The notes beneath the pieces were generated by a model. It did not search any database. It was given only the letters and a program-made list of their open reading frames with translations, and was not told the origin of the DNA. From assembly GCA_020721805.1 (NCBI GenBank), contig DYMB01000001.1, forward strand, positions 310,487-374,486: 64,000 nucleotides of DNA. The letters run 5' to 3'. The position numbers and the translations under genes are program-made. Source of the stretch: Acetofilamentum sp. GTDB lineage: Bacteria > Hydrothermota > 32-111. Positions within the stretch are counted from its first letter, which is position 1, and every line of letters starts with the position of its first letter. Shown piece by piece: positions 39,153-49,164 of this stretch.

Positions 39153-39569
39153 ATGTTGATGCCAAAGAGAGTAAAATTTAGAAAGCAGCAGAGAGGAAAG
39201 AGAGGGGGCACAGCGAAAGGTGGAACCGAGGTTTCATTCGGAGATTTTGGTGCTCAATCGATAGATTGTGGATGGGTAACAGCAAGACAGATAGAGGCTG
39301 CAAGAGTCACGATTCAAAGAACTCTTGGGAAAGATGGTAAGTTGTGGATAAGAATCTTCCCTGATAAACCTGTTACTAAAAAACCTGCTGAAACGAGAAT
39401 GGGAAAAGGTAAAGGTGCTCCTGAGTTGTGGGTTGCGGTTGTTAAACCCGGAAAGGTTATGTTTGAAATAGCAGGGGTTCAGGAACAGGTGGCACTGAGA
39501 GCGGTTGAACTATGCTCTCATAAATTACCTGTAAGAGTAAGGTTTATAAAGAGAGAAGGAGTATTGTAA
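39153..39569 (+). CDS. rplP: 50S ribosomal protein L16
   Basis: [33 protein letters not shown]. Confidence 0.98.
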   Translation: MLMPKRVKFRKQQRGKRGGTAKGGTEVSFGDFGAQSIDCGWVTARQIEAARVTIQRTLGKDGKLWIRIFPDKPVTKKPAETRMGKGKGAPELWVAVVKPGKVMFEIAGVQEQVALRAVELCSHKLPVRVRFIKREGVL

Positions 39570-39766
39570 TGAAGGTTAAAGTTATTAGAGAATTAAATGA
39601 TAAAGAACTGGATTCAAAATTACATGAATTACAGGAACAACTTTTTCTTTTGAGAATTAAATCAAAAACAACGGAGATAACCAATAATGCACAATTTAGA
39701 AATTTAAGAAAAGATATAGCAAAGATTCTAACGATTAAGAGAGAAAGAGAAATCAATAGGAGTTAA
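39569..39766 (+). CDS. rpmC: 50S ribosomal protein L29
   Basis: VIRELNDKELDSKLHELQEQLFLLRIKSKTTEITNNAQFRNLRKDIAKILT. Confidence 0.95.
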   Translation: MKVKVIRELNDKELDSKLHELQEQLFLLRIKSKTTEITNNAQFRNLRKDIAKILTIKREREINRS

Positions 39767-39767
39767 G

Positions 39768-40031
39768 ATGGAAAATTTAAAAAGAAAAATTTTTACAGGC
39801 GAGGTTGTCTCGGATAAAATGAACAAATCTATAGTCGTTGTTGTTAAAAGAAAAAAGATGCACCCTTTATATAAAAAGTATATAAACAGAAAATATAAAC
39901 TGATGGCTCATGATGAAAAAAATGAAGCAAAAATTGGAGATATAGTTAAAGTTCAAGAAACAAGACCTTTATCAAAAAGAAAGAGATTTCGTCTGCTTGA
40001 GATTATAAAAAAGGCTCAAACTGTAGATTAA
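39768..40031 (+). CDS. rpsQ: 30S ribosomal protein S17
   Basis: KIFTGEVVSDKMNKSIVVVVKRKKMHPLYKKYI...ETRPLSKRKRFRL. Confidence 0.97.
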   Translation: MENLKRKIFTGEVVSDKMNKSIVVVVKRKKMHPLYKKYINRKYKLMAHDEKNEAKIGDIVKVQETRPLSKRKRFRLLEIIKKAQTVD

Positions 40032-40044
40032 AAAGTGAGGACAA

Positions 40045-40413
40045 ATGATACAGGAATATACCAGATTGAAAATCGCGGACAATACGGGAGTAAAAATAGT
40101 TAAGTGTATTAAGGTTCTAGGTGGTACCAGTAGAAGATATGGTTATCTTGGTGATGTGATAATTGCATCTGTTGTTGATGCTATTCCTACAGCACAAATA
40201 AAAAAGGGTGAAAAAATAAGAGCTGTTATCATAAGAACTAAAAGAGAATATCGTAGAAAGGATGGCTCCTACATTAGATTCGATGATAACGCATGTGTCA
40301 TCATAGATCCAGCAGGTGAACCAAAAGGAACAAGAATCTTTGGACCAGTTGCAAGAGAATTAAGAGAAAAAAAGTATATGAAAATCGTATCACTTGCACC
40401 GGAGGTAGTTTAA
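40045..40413 (+). CDS. rplN: 50S ribosomal protein L14
   Basis: [27 protein letters not shown]...[27 protein letters not shown]. Confidence 0.98.
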   Translation: MIQEYTRLKIADNTGVKIVKCIKVLGGTSRRYGYLGDVIIASVVDAIPTAQIKKGEKIRAVIIRTKREYRRKDGSYIRFDDNACVIIDPAGEPKGTRIFGPVARELREKKYMKIVSLAPEVV

Positions 40414-40734
40414 ATGAAAAAGTTCAATATAAAAAAGGATGATCTTGTAATCGTTACAAAAGGTGAAGATAAAGGGAAAAAAGGCAAAGTATTGAAAGTA
40501 TTAAGAGATAAAAACAGGGTTATAGTTGAAGGCGTGAATATCGTGAAAAAACATCAAAAGGCAAGAAAACAGGGTGAAAATAGTAGAATAATTGAAAAGG
40601 AAGCACCGTTAAGTATCTCTAATGTTATGCTTGTCTGCCCAAAATGTAATACTCCGACTAAGGTAGGTCATATCAGAAGTGATAACAGAAACTTAAGAGT
40701 TTGCAAAAATTGCAGAGAGATGATAGTGAGGTAA
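40414..40734 (+). CDS. rplX: 50S ribosomal protein L24 (zinc-ribbon C-terminus)
   Basis: KKDDLVIVTKGEDKGKKGKVLKV; CPKCNTPTKVGHI...VCKNCRE. Confidence 0.97.
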   Translation: MKKFNIKKDDLVIVTKGEDKGKKGKVLKVLRDKNRVIVEGVNIVKKHQKARKQGENSRIIEKEAPLSISNVMLVCPKCNTPTKVGHIRSDNRNLRVCKNCREMIVR

Positions 40735-40736
40735 TT

Positions 40737-41276
40737 ATGTCAGAGTTAAAAAAAGTTTATGACACCAAGATGAAGAAGGAACTGATGAAAGAGTTAAAAT
40801 TGAAAAATATTAACGAGGTTCCCAAAATTGAGAAAATAGTAATTTCAATGGGGCTTGGTAAATCTTTAACAGATAAAGCAATGCTTGATGAAGCTGTAAA
40901 GGATCTTTCGTCTATAACAGGTCAAAAACCTGTTGTAACTATCGCCAGAAAATCTATATCCAATTTCAAATTAAGAAAAGGCGCAAAAGTAGGGTTGAAG
41001 GTAACTTTAAGAAGGGAAAGAATGTATGAATTTATGGAAAGATTCTTTAACGCCGCACTACCAAGAATCAGAGATTTTAGAGGTATATCTGATGATTCTT
41101 TTGATGGTAGAGGAAATTTTAATCTTGGTATTACAGATCATGTTATTTTCCCAGAAATAGAATATGACAAAATAAAATATTCTTTTGGAATGAATGTGAC
41201 TTTTGTGATCAAATCAAAAAATGACCAGCATTCTTACGCTTTATTAAAAAAATTGGGAATGCCCTTTAAAAAGTGA
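40737..41276 (+). CDS. rplE: 50S ribosomal protein L5
   Basis: MSELKKVYDTKMKKELMKELKLKNINEVPKIEKIVISMGLG...LPRIRDFRGIS. Confidence 0.97.
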   Translation: MSELKKVYDTKMKKELMKELKLKNINEVPKIEKIVISMGLGKSLTDKAMLDEAVKDLSSITGQKPVVTIARKSISNFKLRKGAKVGLKVTLRRERMYEFMERFFNAALPRIRDFRGISDDSFDGRGNFNLGITDHVIFPEIEYDKIKYSFGMNVTFVIKSKNDQHSYALLKKLGMPFKK

Positions 41277-41288
41277 TGGAGGAAATTG

Positions 41289-41474
41289 ATGGCAAAGAAA
41301 AGTTTAATTATAAAAAATCAAAAGGATAGAAAATATAAAATCAGAAAGAGAAATAGATGTCAGATATGTGGAAGATCTCGTGGTTATTATAGGGATTTTG
41401 GCTTGTGTAGAATATGTTTAAGGGAAATGGCTCACAAAGGGCTTTTACCCGGAGTTAAAAAATCAAGCTGGTAA
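41289..41474 (+). CDS. rpsN: 30S ribosomal protein S14 type Z
   Basis: [38 protein letters not shown]. Confidence 0.98.
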   Translation: MAKKSLIIKNQKDRKYKIRKRNRCQICGRSRGYYRDFGLCRICLREMAHKGLLPGVKKSSW

Positions 41475-41485
41475 GGAGGATTCAG

Positions 41486-41887
41486 ATGACGATTACCGAT
41501 CCTATTGCTGATATGCTAACAATTATCAGAAACGCTCAAAAGGCTAATTTTGAAAAAATAAAAATTACTTCTTCAAAAATAAAAAAATCTATTCTTGATA
41601 TAATGAAAAAAGAGGGTTATATAAAAGATTTTCAGGAAATCGTTGAAAAAAATGGAAGAAAGTTTCTTCAGATAGATCTTAAATATGATAAGAATGGATT
41701 ACCTGTAATACATACCATTGAAAAGATTTCAAAACCCGGCATCAGAATTTATCTTTCATACGATGAGATAAAACCTGTTATGGGTGGAATGGGAATCTCC
41801 ATAATTTCTACCAACAAAGGAATTCTAACAGATAAGGAAGCTAGAAAAAATAAAGTTGGTGGAGAAGTTATTTGCAGAGTCTGGTAA
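41486..41887 (+). CDS. rpsH: 30S ribosomal protein S8
   Basis: TDPIADMLTIIRNAQKA...VGGEVICRVW. Confidence 0.98.
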   Translation: MTITDPIADMLTIIRNAQKANFEKIKITSSKIKKSILDIMKKEGYIKDFQEIVEKNGRKFLQIDLKYDKNGLPVIHTIEKISKPGIRIYLSYDEIKPVMGGMGISIISTNKGILTDKEARKNKVGGEVICRVW

Positions 41888-41898
41888 GAGGAGGCAAA

Positions 41899-42435
41899 AT
41901 GTCAAGATTAGGCAAACTACCTGTATCGATTCCAAACGGTGTGAATATAGATATAAAAGATAATGTTATCAATGTAAAAGGACAACTTGGTTCTTTAAAG
42001 AAAAATATCCTTCCGGGATTAAATGTGAAAATAGTGGATAATAAAATAGTAATCGAAAATGTTGAAAAAAATAAGATATCCAATATGTACCATGGGACTA
42101 TGACAGCACTCATAAAAAATATGTTGATGGGTGTTACAACAGGTTTTAAAAAGGAACTCGTGCTGGAAGCAAGAGAATATAAAGCACAACTTGAAGGTAA
42201 AAATTTGAAACTGTTGCTTGGTTTTTCACATCCTGTAAATATAAAGGTGCCAGATGGAGTTAAATTTGAAGTTCCAGAGGAAAAAAGAGTTATAATTACA
42301 GGTATAGATAAAGAAGTTGTTGGACAGATAGCGGCAACGATTAAAAAATTGAGAAGATGGGAACCATATATAAGTAAGGGTATAAAATATAAAGGTGAGA
42401 AAGTAAGAAAGAAAGAGAGAAAGACTGGAGTTTAA
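41899..42435 (+). CDS. rplF: 50S ribosomal protein L6
   Basis: MSRLGKLPVSIPNGVNI...EPYISKGIKYKGEKVRKKERKTG. Confidence 0.98.
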   Translation: MSRLGKLPVSIPNGVNIDIKDNVINVKGQLGSLKKNILPGLNVKIVDNKIVIENVEKNKISNMYHGTMTALIKNMLMGVTTGFKKELVLEAREYKAQLEGKNLKLLLGFSHPVNIKVPDGVKFEVPEEKRVIITGIDKEVVGQIAATIKKLRRWEPYISKGIKYKGEKVRKKERKTGV

Positions 42436-42437
42436 AA

Positions 42438-42800
42438 ATGGATAAGAATATTGAAAAACGAAAAAAGAGAGAGAGAAGACACACAAGAATTAAAGGTAAA
42501 ATACTCGTCAACTCTACAAGGCCAAGACTTGTTGTTTTTAGAAGTTTAAAAAATATATATGCCCAGATCGTTGATGACAGAAAGGGTGTTACTCTTTGTA
42601 GTGCATCAACCATAGACAAAAAATTTCCCCAGATAAAAGGTGATAAAAAATCTAAAGCTTTTAAAGTTGGGGAAATGATCGCGAAAAGAGCCATAGACCT
42701 TGGTATAAAAAATATAGTTTTTGATAGAAATGGTTACAAATTTCATGGCAGAATAAAAAGTTTGGCTGATGGAGCTAGAAAGAGTGGCCTTGATTTCTAA
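42438..42800 (+). CDS. rplR: 50S ribosomal protein L18
   Basis: [22 protein letters not shown]...[26 protein letters not shown]. Confidence 0.97.
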   Translation: MDKNIEKRKKRERRHTRIKGKILVNSTRPRLVVFRSLKNIYAQIVDDRKGVTLCSASTIDKKFPQIKGDKKSKAFKVGEMIAKRAIDLGIKNIVFDRNGYKFHGRIKSLADGARKSGLDF

Positions 42801-42814
42801 AAACTGGAGGAAAA

Positions 42815-43348
42815 GTGAAAAAGAATGTTAGAACAAAAATTGATCTTTCAAGTCTTGAATTGACCGAATCTGTTCTTGATATAAAAAGAGTTGCAAAGGT
42901 TGTTAAGGGTGGAAGAAGATTTAAATTGAGAGCGATAGTCGCTGTTGGAAATAAAAATGGTTTTGTTGGAGTTGGTATGGGTAAAGCTACAGAAACCGCT
43001 GATGCTATACGAAAAGCGACCGAATCAGCCAGAAAAAATATAGTCAGGGTTTATGTTAACGAAAAAGGAACCATACCTTATGAAATTTATGGAAAACATG
43101 GCGCTTCTAAGATTCTTTTAAAACCAGCTGTTGAAGGAACAGGAATAATAGCGACCGAGACAGTAAGAAACATTCTGGAACTTGCGGGAATTAAAAATAT
43201 TCTAACAAAATCTCTCGGTTCAAACACAACTGTCAATTTAGCAAAAGCAACCTTAAACGCAATAACCTCAGTTTTATCTCCAGAGGAAATATATCAGATG
43301 AAGAAAGGAAAAATTTCCGATATAAATCAGGAGGTAGTCAATGGCTAA
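42815..43348 (+). CDS. rpsE: 30S ribosomal protein S5 (GTG start)
   Basis: [39 protein letters not shown]. Confidence 0.98.
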   Translation: MKKNVRTKIDLSSLELTESVLDIKRVAKVVKGGRRFKLRAIVAVGNKNGFVGVGMGKATETADAIRKATESARKNIVRVYVNEKGTIPYEIYGKHGASKILLKPAVEGTGIIATETVRNILELAGIKNILTKSLGSNTTVNLAKATLNAITSVLSPEEIYQMKKGKISDINQEVVNG

Positions 43349-43532
43349 ATTGAAAATTACACAAATTAAGAGTGAAATAGATTATGATATAACACAAAAA
43401 AGAACAATAAAAGCGCTTGGTTTGAAAAAGATAAATCATACTGTTATTAAAGATGATACTCCTGCAATAAGGGGAATGATAAGGAAAGTGAAACATCTTT
43501 TAAAAGTAGAAGAAATCAAAGATGGAGAGTAA
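43341..43532 (+). CDS. rpmD: 50S ribosomal protein L30
   Basis: [50 protein letters not shown]. Confidence 0.96.
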   Translation: MAKLKITQIKSEIDYDITQKRTIKALGLKKINHTVIKDDTPAIRGMIRKVKHLLKVEEIKDGE

Positions 43533-43533
43533 A

Positions 43534-44004
43534 ATGAAATTGAACCAGTTACATCCACCAAAAGGTGCCTTAAAAGATAATAAAAGAAAAGGACAGGGAC
43601 CTGGAAGCGGAAATGGTAAAACCGCTGGTAGAGGCGAAAAGGGACAGAAATCAAGAAGCGGATATTCTGCAAAATGGGGTTTTGAAGGCGGGCAGATGCC
43701 TTTGATCAGGAGAATACCAAAAAAAGGTTTCAAAAATTTTAACAAAAAAATATATCAGATTGTGAATGTTGAGGATCTAAACATTTTTGATGATGGATCC
43801 GAAATAGAAAAGAAAAATTTGAAAGAGAAAGGTCTTATATCTTCACTGGATAAACCGGTCAAAATACTCGGTAATGGAGAATTAAAGAAAAGAGTTTTTA
43901 TAAAGGTTGATGGTTGTTCGAAAAAAGCAAAGGAGATAGTAGAAAAGAGTGGTGGAAAAATTGATTTCCCTTCAAAAAAAGAGTATGTTGGAGGTGAAGG
44001 TTGA
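43534..44004 (+). CDS. rplO: 50S ribosomal protein L15
   Basis: MKLNQLHPPKGALKD...GPGSGNGKTAGRGEKGQKSRSG. Confidence 0.97.
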   Translation: MKLNQLHPPKGALKDNKRKGQGPGSGNGKTAGRGEKGQKSRSGYSAKWGFEGGQMPLIRRIPKKGFKNFNKKIYQIVNVEDLNIFDDGSEIEKKNLKEKGLISSLDKPVKILGNGELKKRVFIKVDGCSKKAKEIVEKSGGKIDFPSKKEYVGGEG

Positions 44005-45317
44005 TAAATCTTATAGGAACATTTCAAAATGCTTTCAAAATTCCAGAATTACGTAAAAAGTTATTATACACTTTAGCGTTGATCGGAGTTTACAGAATTG
44101 GTAGTCATATACCACTCCCGGGTATAGATATTTCTTCACTCTCCAGCTGGTTTGCTTCTCAGGCAAGCGGAATACTTGGTTTATACGATGTTTTTGCAGG
44201 TGGAAATCTTCAGAGAGCAACCATTTTTGCACTTGGTATTATGCCATACATTTCAGCATCCATCATTCTTCAATTGCTTGGTGCCATATGGCCATATCTG
44301 CAAAAATTGCAACAGGAAGGAGAAGAGGGAAGAAAAAAGATTACCCAATATACAAGATATCTTACAATTTTAATAGCCATGATCGAATCTTATGGAATTT
44401 CAATATTTTTGGAAGGTTTAGCGCTTTCAGGGTATAGAATAGTTCCACATCCTGGAACCGGTTTCAGAATGTTAACACTTATCACCTTAACTGCTGGAAC
44501 GATATTTGTGATGTGGCTTGGAGAGAGAATCACTGAAAAGGGAATAGGCAACGGTATATCATTAATAATTTTGATAGGTATAGTTGCCAGAATGCCAAAT
44601 GATGTTATGGATATTTCAAGGCTTGTTTTTGCAGGTACTCTGAGTATAGTTTATGTTATAATTTTTCTTGCTATCGCTGTTGGAATAACCGCAGCGGTAG
44701 TACTTGTAACCCAATCTCAGAGAAGGATTCCAGTTCAATATGCAAAAAGGGTTGTTGGAAGAAAAGTTTATGGAGGACAGGCGACATATATTCCTTTAAA
44801 TGTTAATGCCGCTGGTGTTATACCAATAATTTTTGCACAATCAATAATGATGTTTCCTTCAACTCTATCCAATTTCTTTAAAAATAGTTCCATCGCTATG
44901 GGAATTATGGAAATTTTTAGACTTGGAAGTCCTGTTTATCTTACACTTTATGGACTTTTGATAATTTTCTTTGGATTCTTTTACACTTCCGTTGTTATCA
45001 ATCCACAGGATATGGCTGATAATATGAAAAAGTATGGTGGATTTATCCCTGGAATAAGACCGGGAAAACCGACCAAAGATTATATAGACAGAGTGATAAC
45101 AAGGATCACTTTTCCAGGTGCTATATTCTTTGCATTGATAGCTATCGTACCGATTATAATTATAGATAGGATGAGAATACCCGTATATTTTGGAGGAACA
45201 TCCATACTTATAGTTGTCGGAGTTATACTTGAAACAGTTTCGCAGATCGAATCCTATCTTTTGATGAGAAGTTATGAAGGGTTTTTAAAGAAAGGTAAAA
45301 TAAAAGGAAGATTTTGA
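44001..45317 (+). CDS. secY: protein translocase subunit SecY
   Basis: GSHIPLPGID...ALGIMPYISASIILQLL...NPQDMADNMKKYGGFIPGIRPGK. Confidence 0.98.
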   Translation: MINLIGTFQNAFKIPELRKKLLYTLALIGVYRIGSHIPLPGIDISSLSSWFASQASGILGLYDVFAGGNLQRATIFALGIMPYISASIILQLLGAIWPYLQKLQQEGEEGRKKITQYTRYLTILIAMIESYGISIFLEGLALSGYRIVPHPGTGFRMLTLITLTAGTIFVMWLGERITEKGIGNGISLIILIGIVARMPNDVMDISRLVFAGTLSIVYVIIFLAIAVGITAAVVLVTQSQRRIPVQYAKRVVGRKVYGGQATYIPLNVNAAGVIPIIFAQSIMMFPSTLSNFFKNSSIAMGIMEIFRLGSPVYLTLYGLLIIFFGFFYTSVVINPQDMADNMKKYGGFIPGIRPGKPTKDYIDRVITRITFPGAIFFALIAIVPIIIIDRMRIPVYFGGTSILIVVGVILETVSQIESYLLMRSYEGFLKKGKIKGRF

Positions 45318-45952
45318 TGAAAAAGTTAGTTTTGCTTGGTCCACCTGGTTCAGGAAAAGGAACACAGGCAGAAATTCTTTCTTTAAAGGAGAATTTTGTT
45401 CATTTCTCAACCGGAGATCTTTTAAGAAATGAAATAGCTAACAGAACAGAATTTGGAAAACAGATAAAAGATTTTCTTGAAAAAGGTCTACTTGTGCCTG
45501 ATGAAATGATAACAGATTTTATTATAGAATATATTAGAAAAAATGATCTTTACAACAAAAATGTGGTTTTCGACGGTTTCCCGAGAAGAAATTTTCAGGC
45601 TAAAAGACTTGATGATGAATTAAATTCACATGGGATATCTATCGATAAAGCACTTTTAATCGATATTGACGAAAAGACTATAATAGAAAGGCTTTCCAGC
45701 AGACTTATATGCTCATCCTGTAACAAAATTTTCCCCGGGGATTACGAAGAAGAACTATGTGATATCTGTCATGGCAAACTTATAAAAAGAACCGATGATA
45801 ACATAGATGTCATAAAAAAACGGATAGATGTTTACAAAAACGAGACATCTGAACTTCTTGATTATTACCTGAAAAAAGGAATACTTGTAAAAATAGATGG
45901 TAAAAAAAATACTCAACAGGTTTTCGAAGATATAAAAAGGATGGTTCTTTAA
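45314..45952 (+). CDS. adk: adenylate kinase
   Basis: [24 protein letters not shown]; zinc-type [11 protein letters not shown]...CDIC. Confidence 0.97.
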   Translation: MMKKLVLLGPPGSGKGTQAEILSLKENFVHFSTGDLLRNEIANRTEFGKQIKDFLEKGLLVPDEMITDFIIEYIRKNDLYNKNVVFDGFPRRNFQAKRLDDELNSHGISIDKALLIDIDEKTIIERLSSRLICSSCNKIFPGDYEEELCDICHGKLIKRTDDNIDVIKKRIDVYKNETSELLDYYLKKGILVKIDGKKNTQQVFEDIKRMVL

Positions 45953-45953
45953 A

Positions 45954-46169
45954 ATGTCCAAAAAAGGGATTCTTGTTGAAGGCACGATAATAGATCTTTT
46001 ACCAGATGCTTGTTTTAAAGTTCAACTAGACAACAAGCATATAGTTATTGGACACATATCTGGAAAGATGAGAATGAATTATATTAAGATCGCTAAAGGA
46101 GATAGAGTTACAGTGGAGCTTTCTCCCTATGATCTTACTAAAGGAAGAATAATATATAGATTTAAATAA
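45954..46169 (+). CDS. infA: translation initiation factor IF-1
   Basis: [63 protein letters not shown]. Confidence 0.98.
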   Translation: MSKKGILVEGTIIDLLPDACFKVQLDNKHIVIGHISGKMRMNYIKIAKGDRVTVELSPYDLTKGRIIYRFK

Positions 46170-46185
46170 AAGTTATGGAGGAAAA

Positions 46186-46299
46186 ATGAAAGTAAGATCT
46201 TCAGTGAAAAAAATTTGTAATAAATGTAAAATTATTAAAAGAAAAGGTGTCGTTAAGGTTATTTGTGAAAATCCTAAACACAAGCAAAGACAAGGTTAA
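46186..46299 (+). CDS. rpmJ: 50S ribosomal protein L36 (below the ORF-track length cutoff)
   Basis: [37 protein letters not shown]. Confidence 0.96.
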   Translation: MKVRSSVKKICNKCKIIKRKGVVKVICENPKHKQRQG

Positions 46300-46310
46300 A
46301 GGAGGTTATT

Positions 46311-46694
46311 TTGGCTCGTATAGCTGGAGTTGATTTGCCAAAAAATAAAAGAATTGAAATAGCTTTAACTTATATTTATGGTATAGGGCTATCAAGTTCT
46401 TTTAAGATTTTAAAAGAAGCAAATGTTGATCCGTCAATTAAAGTTAAAGATTTAAAAGATCAGGAAGTTGAAAGGATTAGAAAAATAATCGAAAAGAATT
46501 ATAAAGTGGAAGGTGCTTTAAAGGTCGAGGTATCAGAAAATATAAAAAGGTTGAAAGAGATTCAATCTTATAGGGGTATCAGGCATATTAAAGGACTTCC
46601 AGTTAGAGGACAGAGAACAAGAACCAATGCAAGAACAAGGAAAGGCCCATCAAAAGGCAGTATTGCTTTGAAGAAAAAGGCACCAAAGAAATAA
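46311..46694 (+). CDS. rpsM: 30S ribosomal protein S13 (TTG start)
   Basis: [25 protein letters not shown]...[21 protein letters not shown]. Confidence 0.98.
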   Translation: MARIAGVDLPKNKRIEIALTYIYGIGLSSSFKILKEANVDPSIKVKDLKDQEVERIRKIIEKNYKVEGALKVEVSENIKRLKEIQSYRGIRHIKGLPVRGQRTRTNARTRKGPSKGSIALKKKAPKK

Positions 46695-46706
46695 AAGGAG
46701 GAAATA

Positions 46707-47105
46707 GTGGCTGTCGAAAAGAAAGCACGTAAAAGAGTTAAAAAGAAGGTTAAAAGTATTGAATCTTCTGGAATTTGTTTTGTTCATTCTTCTTTTAACA
46801 ATACTATAGTGACTATTACCGATACAAAAGGAAATGTTGTCACCTGGTCCTCCGCAGGTAATGTTGGTTACAAGGGGACTAAAAAATCTACTCCCTTTGC
46901 TGCACAGATTGCAGCAGAAAAGGCAGGTAAAAATGCTTTAAATCTTGGTATAAAAAAACTTGATGTATGTATAAAAGGACCGGGTGGTGGAAGGGAGACT
47001 GCCATAAGAGCGTTACATAACTTGGGTTTTAAGATCACTTCTATTAAGGATATTACCCCTATACCACATAATGGTTGTAGACCACCTAAAAGAAGAAGAG
47101 TTTAA
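46707..47105 (+). CDS. rpsK: 30S ribosomal protein S11 (GTG start)
   Basis: [26 protein letters not shown]...[13 protein letters not shown]. Confidence 0.98.
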   Translation: MAVEKKARKRVKKKVKSIESSGICFVHSSFNNTIVTITDTKGNVVTWSSAGNVGYKGTKKSTPFAAQIAAEKAGKNALNLGIKKLDVCIKGPGGGRETAIRALHNLGFKITSIKDITPIPHNGCRPPKRRRV

Positions 47106-47116
47106 GGAGGATTTAA

Positions 47117-47743
47117 ATGTCAAAATACATAGATTCGAAATGTAAACTTTGCAGAAGAGAGAGAACAAAACTTTTCTTGAAAGGGGAAAGATGTTATACT
47201 GATAAATGTGCTCTTGAAAGAAAAAAGAACACACCAGGTGAAGTGGCAAAAAAGATAAGAAAAAAATTATCAGGATACGCTGTTCAATTGAGAGAAAAAC
47301 AGAAAGTTAAAAGAATGTATGGAATTGTTGAAAAGCAATTTAAAAAATATTATGAAATCGCATCCAGAAAAAAGGAAGTCACCGGAGAAGTTTTACTTCA
47401 ACTTCTTGAGAGAAGACTTGATAATGTTGTTTATAAGTTAAAATTTGCGCCTTCAAGAGCAACGGCGAGACAACTTGTAAACCATGGACATGTTATGGTT
47501 AACAATAAAAATGTAAACATACCAAGTTATCTTGTCAAAGAGAATGATGTGGTAAGCATAAAAGATAAATCCAAGACCCTTGATGTTATAACAAACACTT
47601 TAACAAATAGCAAAGCCCAGATTCCAGATTGGCTTTCTCTCGATCTTCCCAAAATGAGTGGTAAGGTTGTTCAATTACCTCAGAGATATCATATAGATGC
47701 TGATATCAATGAACAGTTGATAATTGAGCTTTATTCGAAATAA
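47117..47743 (+). CDS. rpsD: 30S ribosomal protein S4 (zinc-type)
   Basis: CKLCRRERTKLFLKGERCYTDKCALERK...RQLVNHGHVMVNNKNVNIPSYLVKENDVV. Confidence 0.98.
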   Translation: MSKYIDSKCKLCRRERTKLFLKGERCYTDKCALERKKNTPGEVAKKIRKKLSGYAVQLREKQKVKRMYGIVEKQFKKYYEIASRKKEVTGEVLLQLLERRLDNVVYKLKFAPSRATARQLVNHGHVMVNNKNVNIPSYLVKENDVVSIKDKSKTLDVITNTLTNSKAQIPDWLSLDLPKMSGKVVQLPQRYHIDADINEQLIIELYSK

Positions 47744-47764
47744 ATTTAACGGAAGGGGTAAAAA

Positions 47765-48742
47765 ATGAAAATAAAACCTTTTCAGATACCACAAAAGATA
47801 GAAGTTGTTGAGGAAAAAGAAAATTACGGTAAATATATAATAGGACCTTTTGAAAGGGGTTTTGGAATAACTATGGGAAATGTTTTTAGAAGAATACTCC
47901 TTTCAAGCATACATGGTGTTGGAATCACAAAGGTAGTTTTTGAAAATGCAAACCATGAATTTAAAACTCTTAATGGTGTAAAAGAGAATGTATCCGATAT
48001 AGTTTTGAATATAAAAAAGATAAGATTCAAAATGAATGAGGATATGGATGATGTCAAGGTTAGTTTTCAGGTAAAAGGGCCAAAAGATGTTTTTGCAGGT
48101 GATATAAATACACCAACTGGAGTTGAAGTTGCAAACAAGGATCTTTATCTTTTTACAATCATTAAAAATACAACCGTAAAAATAGATATGTATCTTGAAT
48201 GGGGAAGAGGTTATCTACAATCTCAATATATCGTTCCGGATAAGAGTATCAAGACTATTCAACTTGATGCTTTCTTTTCACCAATTAAAAGAGTTGTTAC
48301 TTCGGTTGAAAATATGAGGGTTGGTCAGAGAACAGATTATGATAGACTTGTTATTGAAATTTATACCGATGGAACCATTTTACCAAAAGATTCTTTAAAA
48401 CAGGCTGCGATAATATTAAAAGGTCATCTTTCTGTATTTGAAATCGAAGATAAAAAATTACCCATCATCACCGAAGAGTTTGAGGATGATAATGTTTTGA
48501 AAATGAGAGAACTCTTGATGAAAAAGGTTACAGACCTTGAATTGAAGGTAAGAGCAAAAAATTGTCTTGAGGCAAACAACATTCAAACTTTAAAGGATCT
48601 TGTTTCCCAAAAAAGGGAAGATATGCTCAAGTATAAAAATTTTGGTAAACAGTCCCTGTCTGAACTTGAGGATAAATTAAAGGAACTTGGATTAAACTTG
48701 GGAATGGATGTTTCGAAATATTTTAAGGATGAAAACAGTTAA
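47765..48742 (+). CDS. rpoA: RNA polymerase alpha subunit
   Basis: GPFERGFGITMGNVFRRILLSSIHG...KNCLEANNIQTLKDLV...GKQSLSELEDKL. Confidence 0.98.
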   Translation: MKIKPFQIPQKIEVVEEKENYGKYIIGPFERGFGITMGNVFRRILLSSIHGVGITKVVFENANHEFKTLNGVKENVSDIVLNIKKIRFKMNEDMDDVKVSFQVKGPKDVFAGDINTPTGVEVANKDLYLFTIIKNTTVKIDMYLEWGRGYLQSQYIVPDKSIKTIQLDAFFSPIKRVVTSVENMRVGQRTDYDRLVIEIYTDGTILPKDSLKQAAIILKGHLSVFEIEDKKLPIITEEFEDDNVLKMRELLMKKVTDLELKVRAKNCLEANNIQTLKDLVSQKREDMLKYKNFGKQSLSELEDKLKELGLNLGMDVSKYFKDENS

Positions 48743-48751
48743 GGGGGAAAA

Positions 48752-49162
48752 ATGCGGCATAATGATAAAATCAATAAACTTTCAAGGACAACCGAACATA
48801 GAAGAGCAATGTTGAATAATCTGGTTTCTTCTCTTTTTGAAAAAAATGTTGTTATCACCACGACGGCAAAAGCAAAGGAGGCAAAAAAACTTGCTGAGAG
48901 ATTGATAACTTTTGCCAAGAATGATGATTCTTTTACTTCAAGAAGGGAAGTGGCTAAAAGGTTAAAATCAAGAAAACTTGTGAAAAAACTTTTTGATGAA
49001 ATAGCACCAAAATTCAAATTGAGAAATGGCGGATACACAAGAATAGTAAAGGTCGGTTTAAGAGGAGGAGATGGCGCATCAACATCGATTCTTGAACTTG
49101 TTGAAAAACCAGAAAAAAAAGAGAAAAAGGATAAAGAAACCAAAAAAGAAAAAAAAGAATAA
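48752..49162 (+). CDS. rplQ: 50S ribosomal protein L17 with Lys/Glu-rich tail
   Basis: MRHNDKINKLSRTTEHRRAMLNNLVSSLFEKNVVITTTAKAKE; tail EKPEKKEKKDKETKKEKKE. Confidence 0.97.
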   Translation: MRHNDKINKLSRTTEHRRAMLNNLVSSLFEKNVVITTTAKAKEAKKLAERLITFAKNDDSFTSRREVAKRLKSRKLVKKLFDEIAPKFKLRNGGYTRIVKVGLRGGDGASTSILELVEKPEKKEKKDKETKKEKKE

Positions 49163-49164
49163 AT

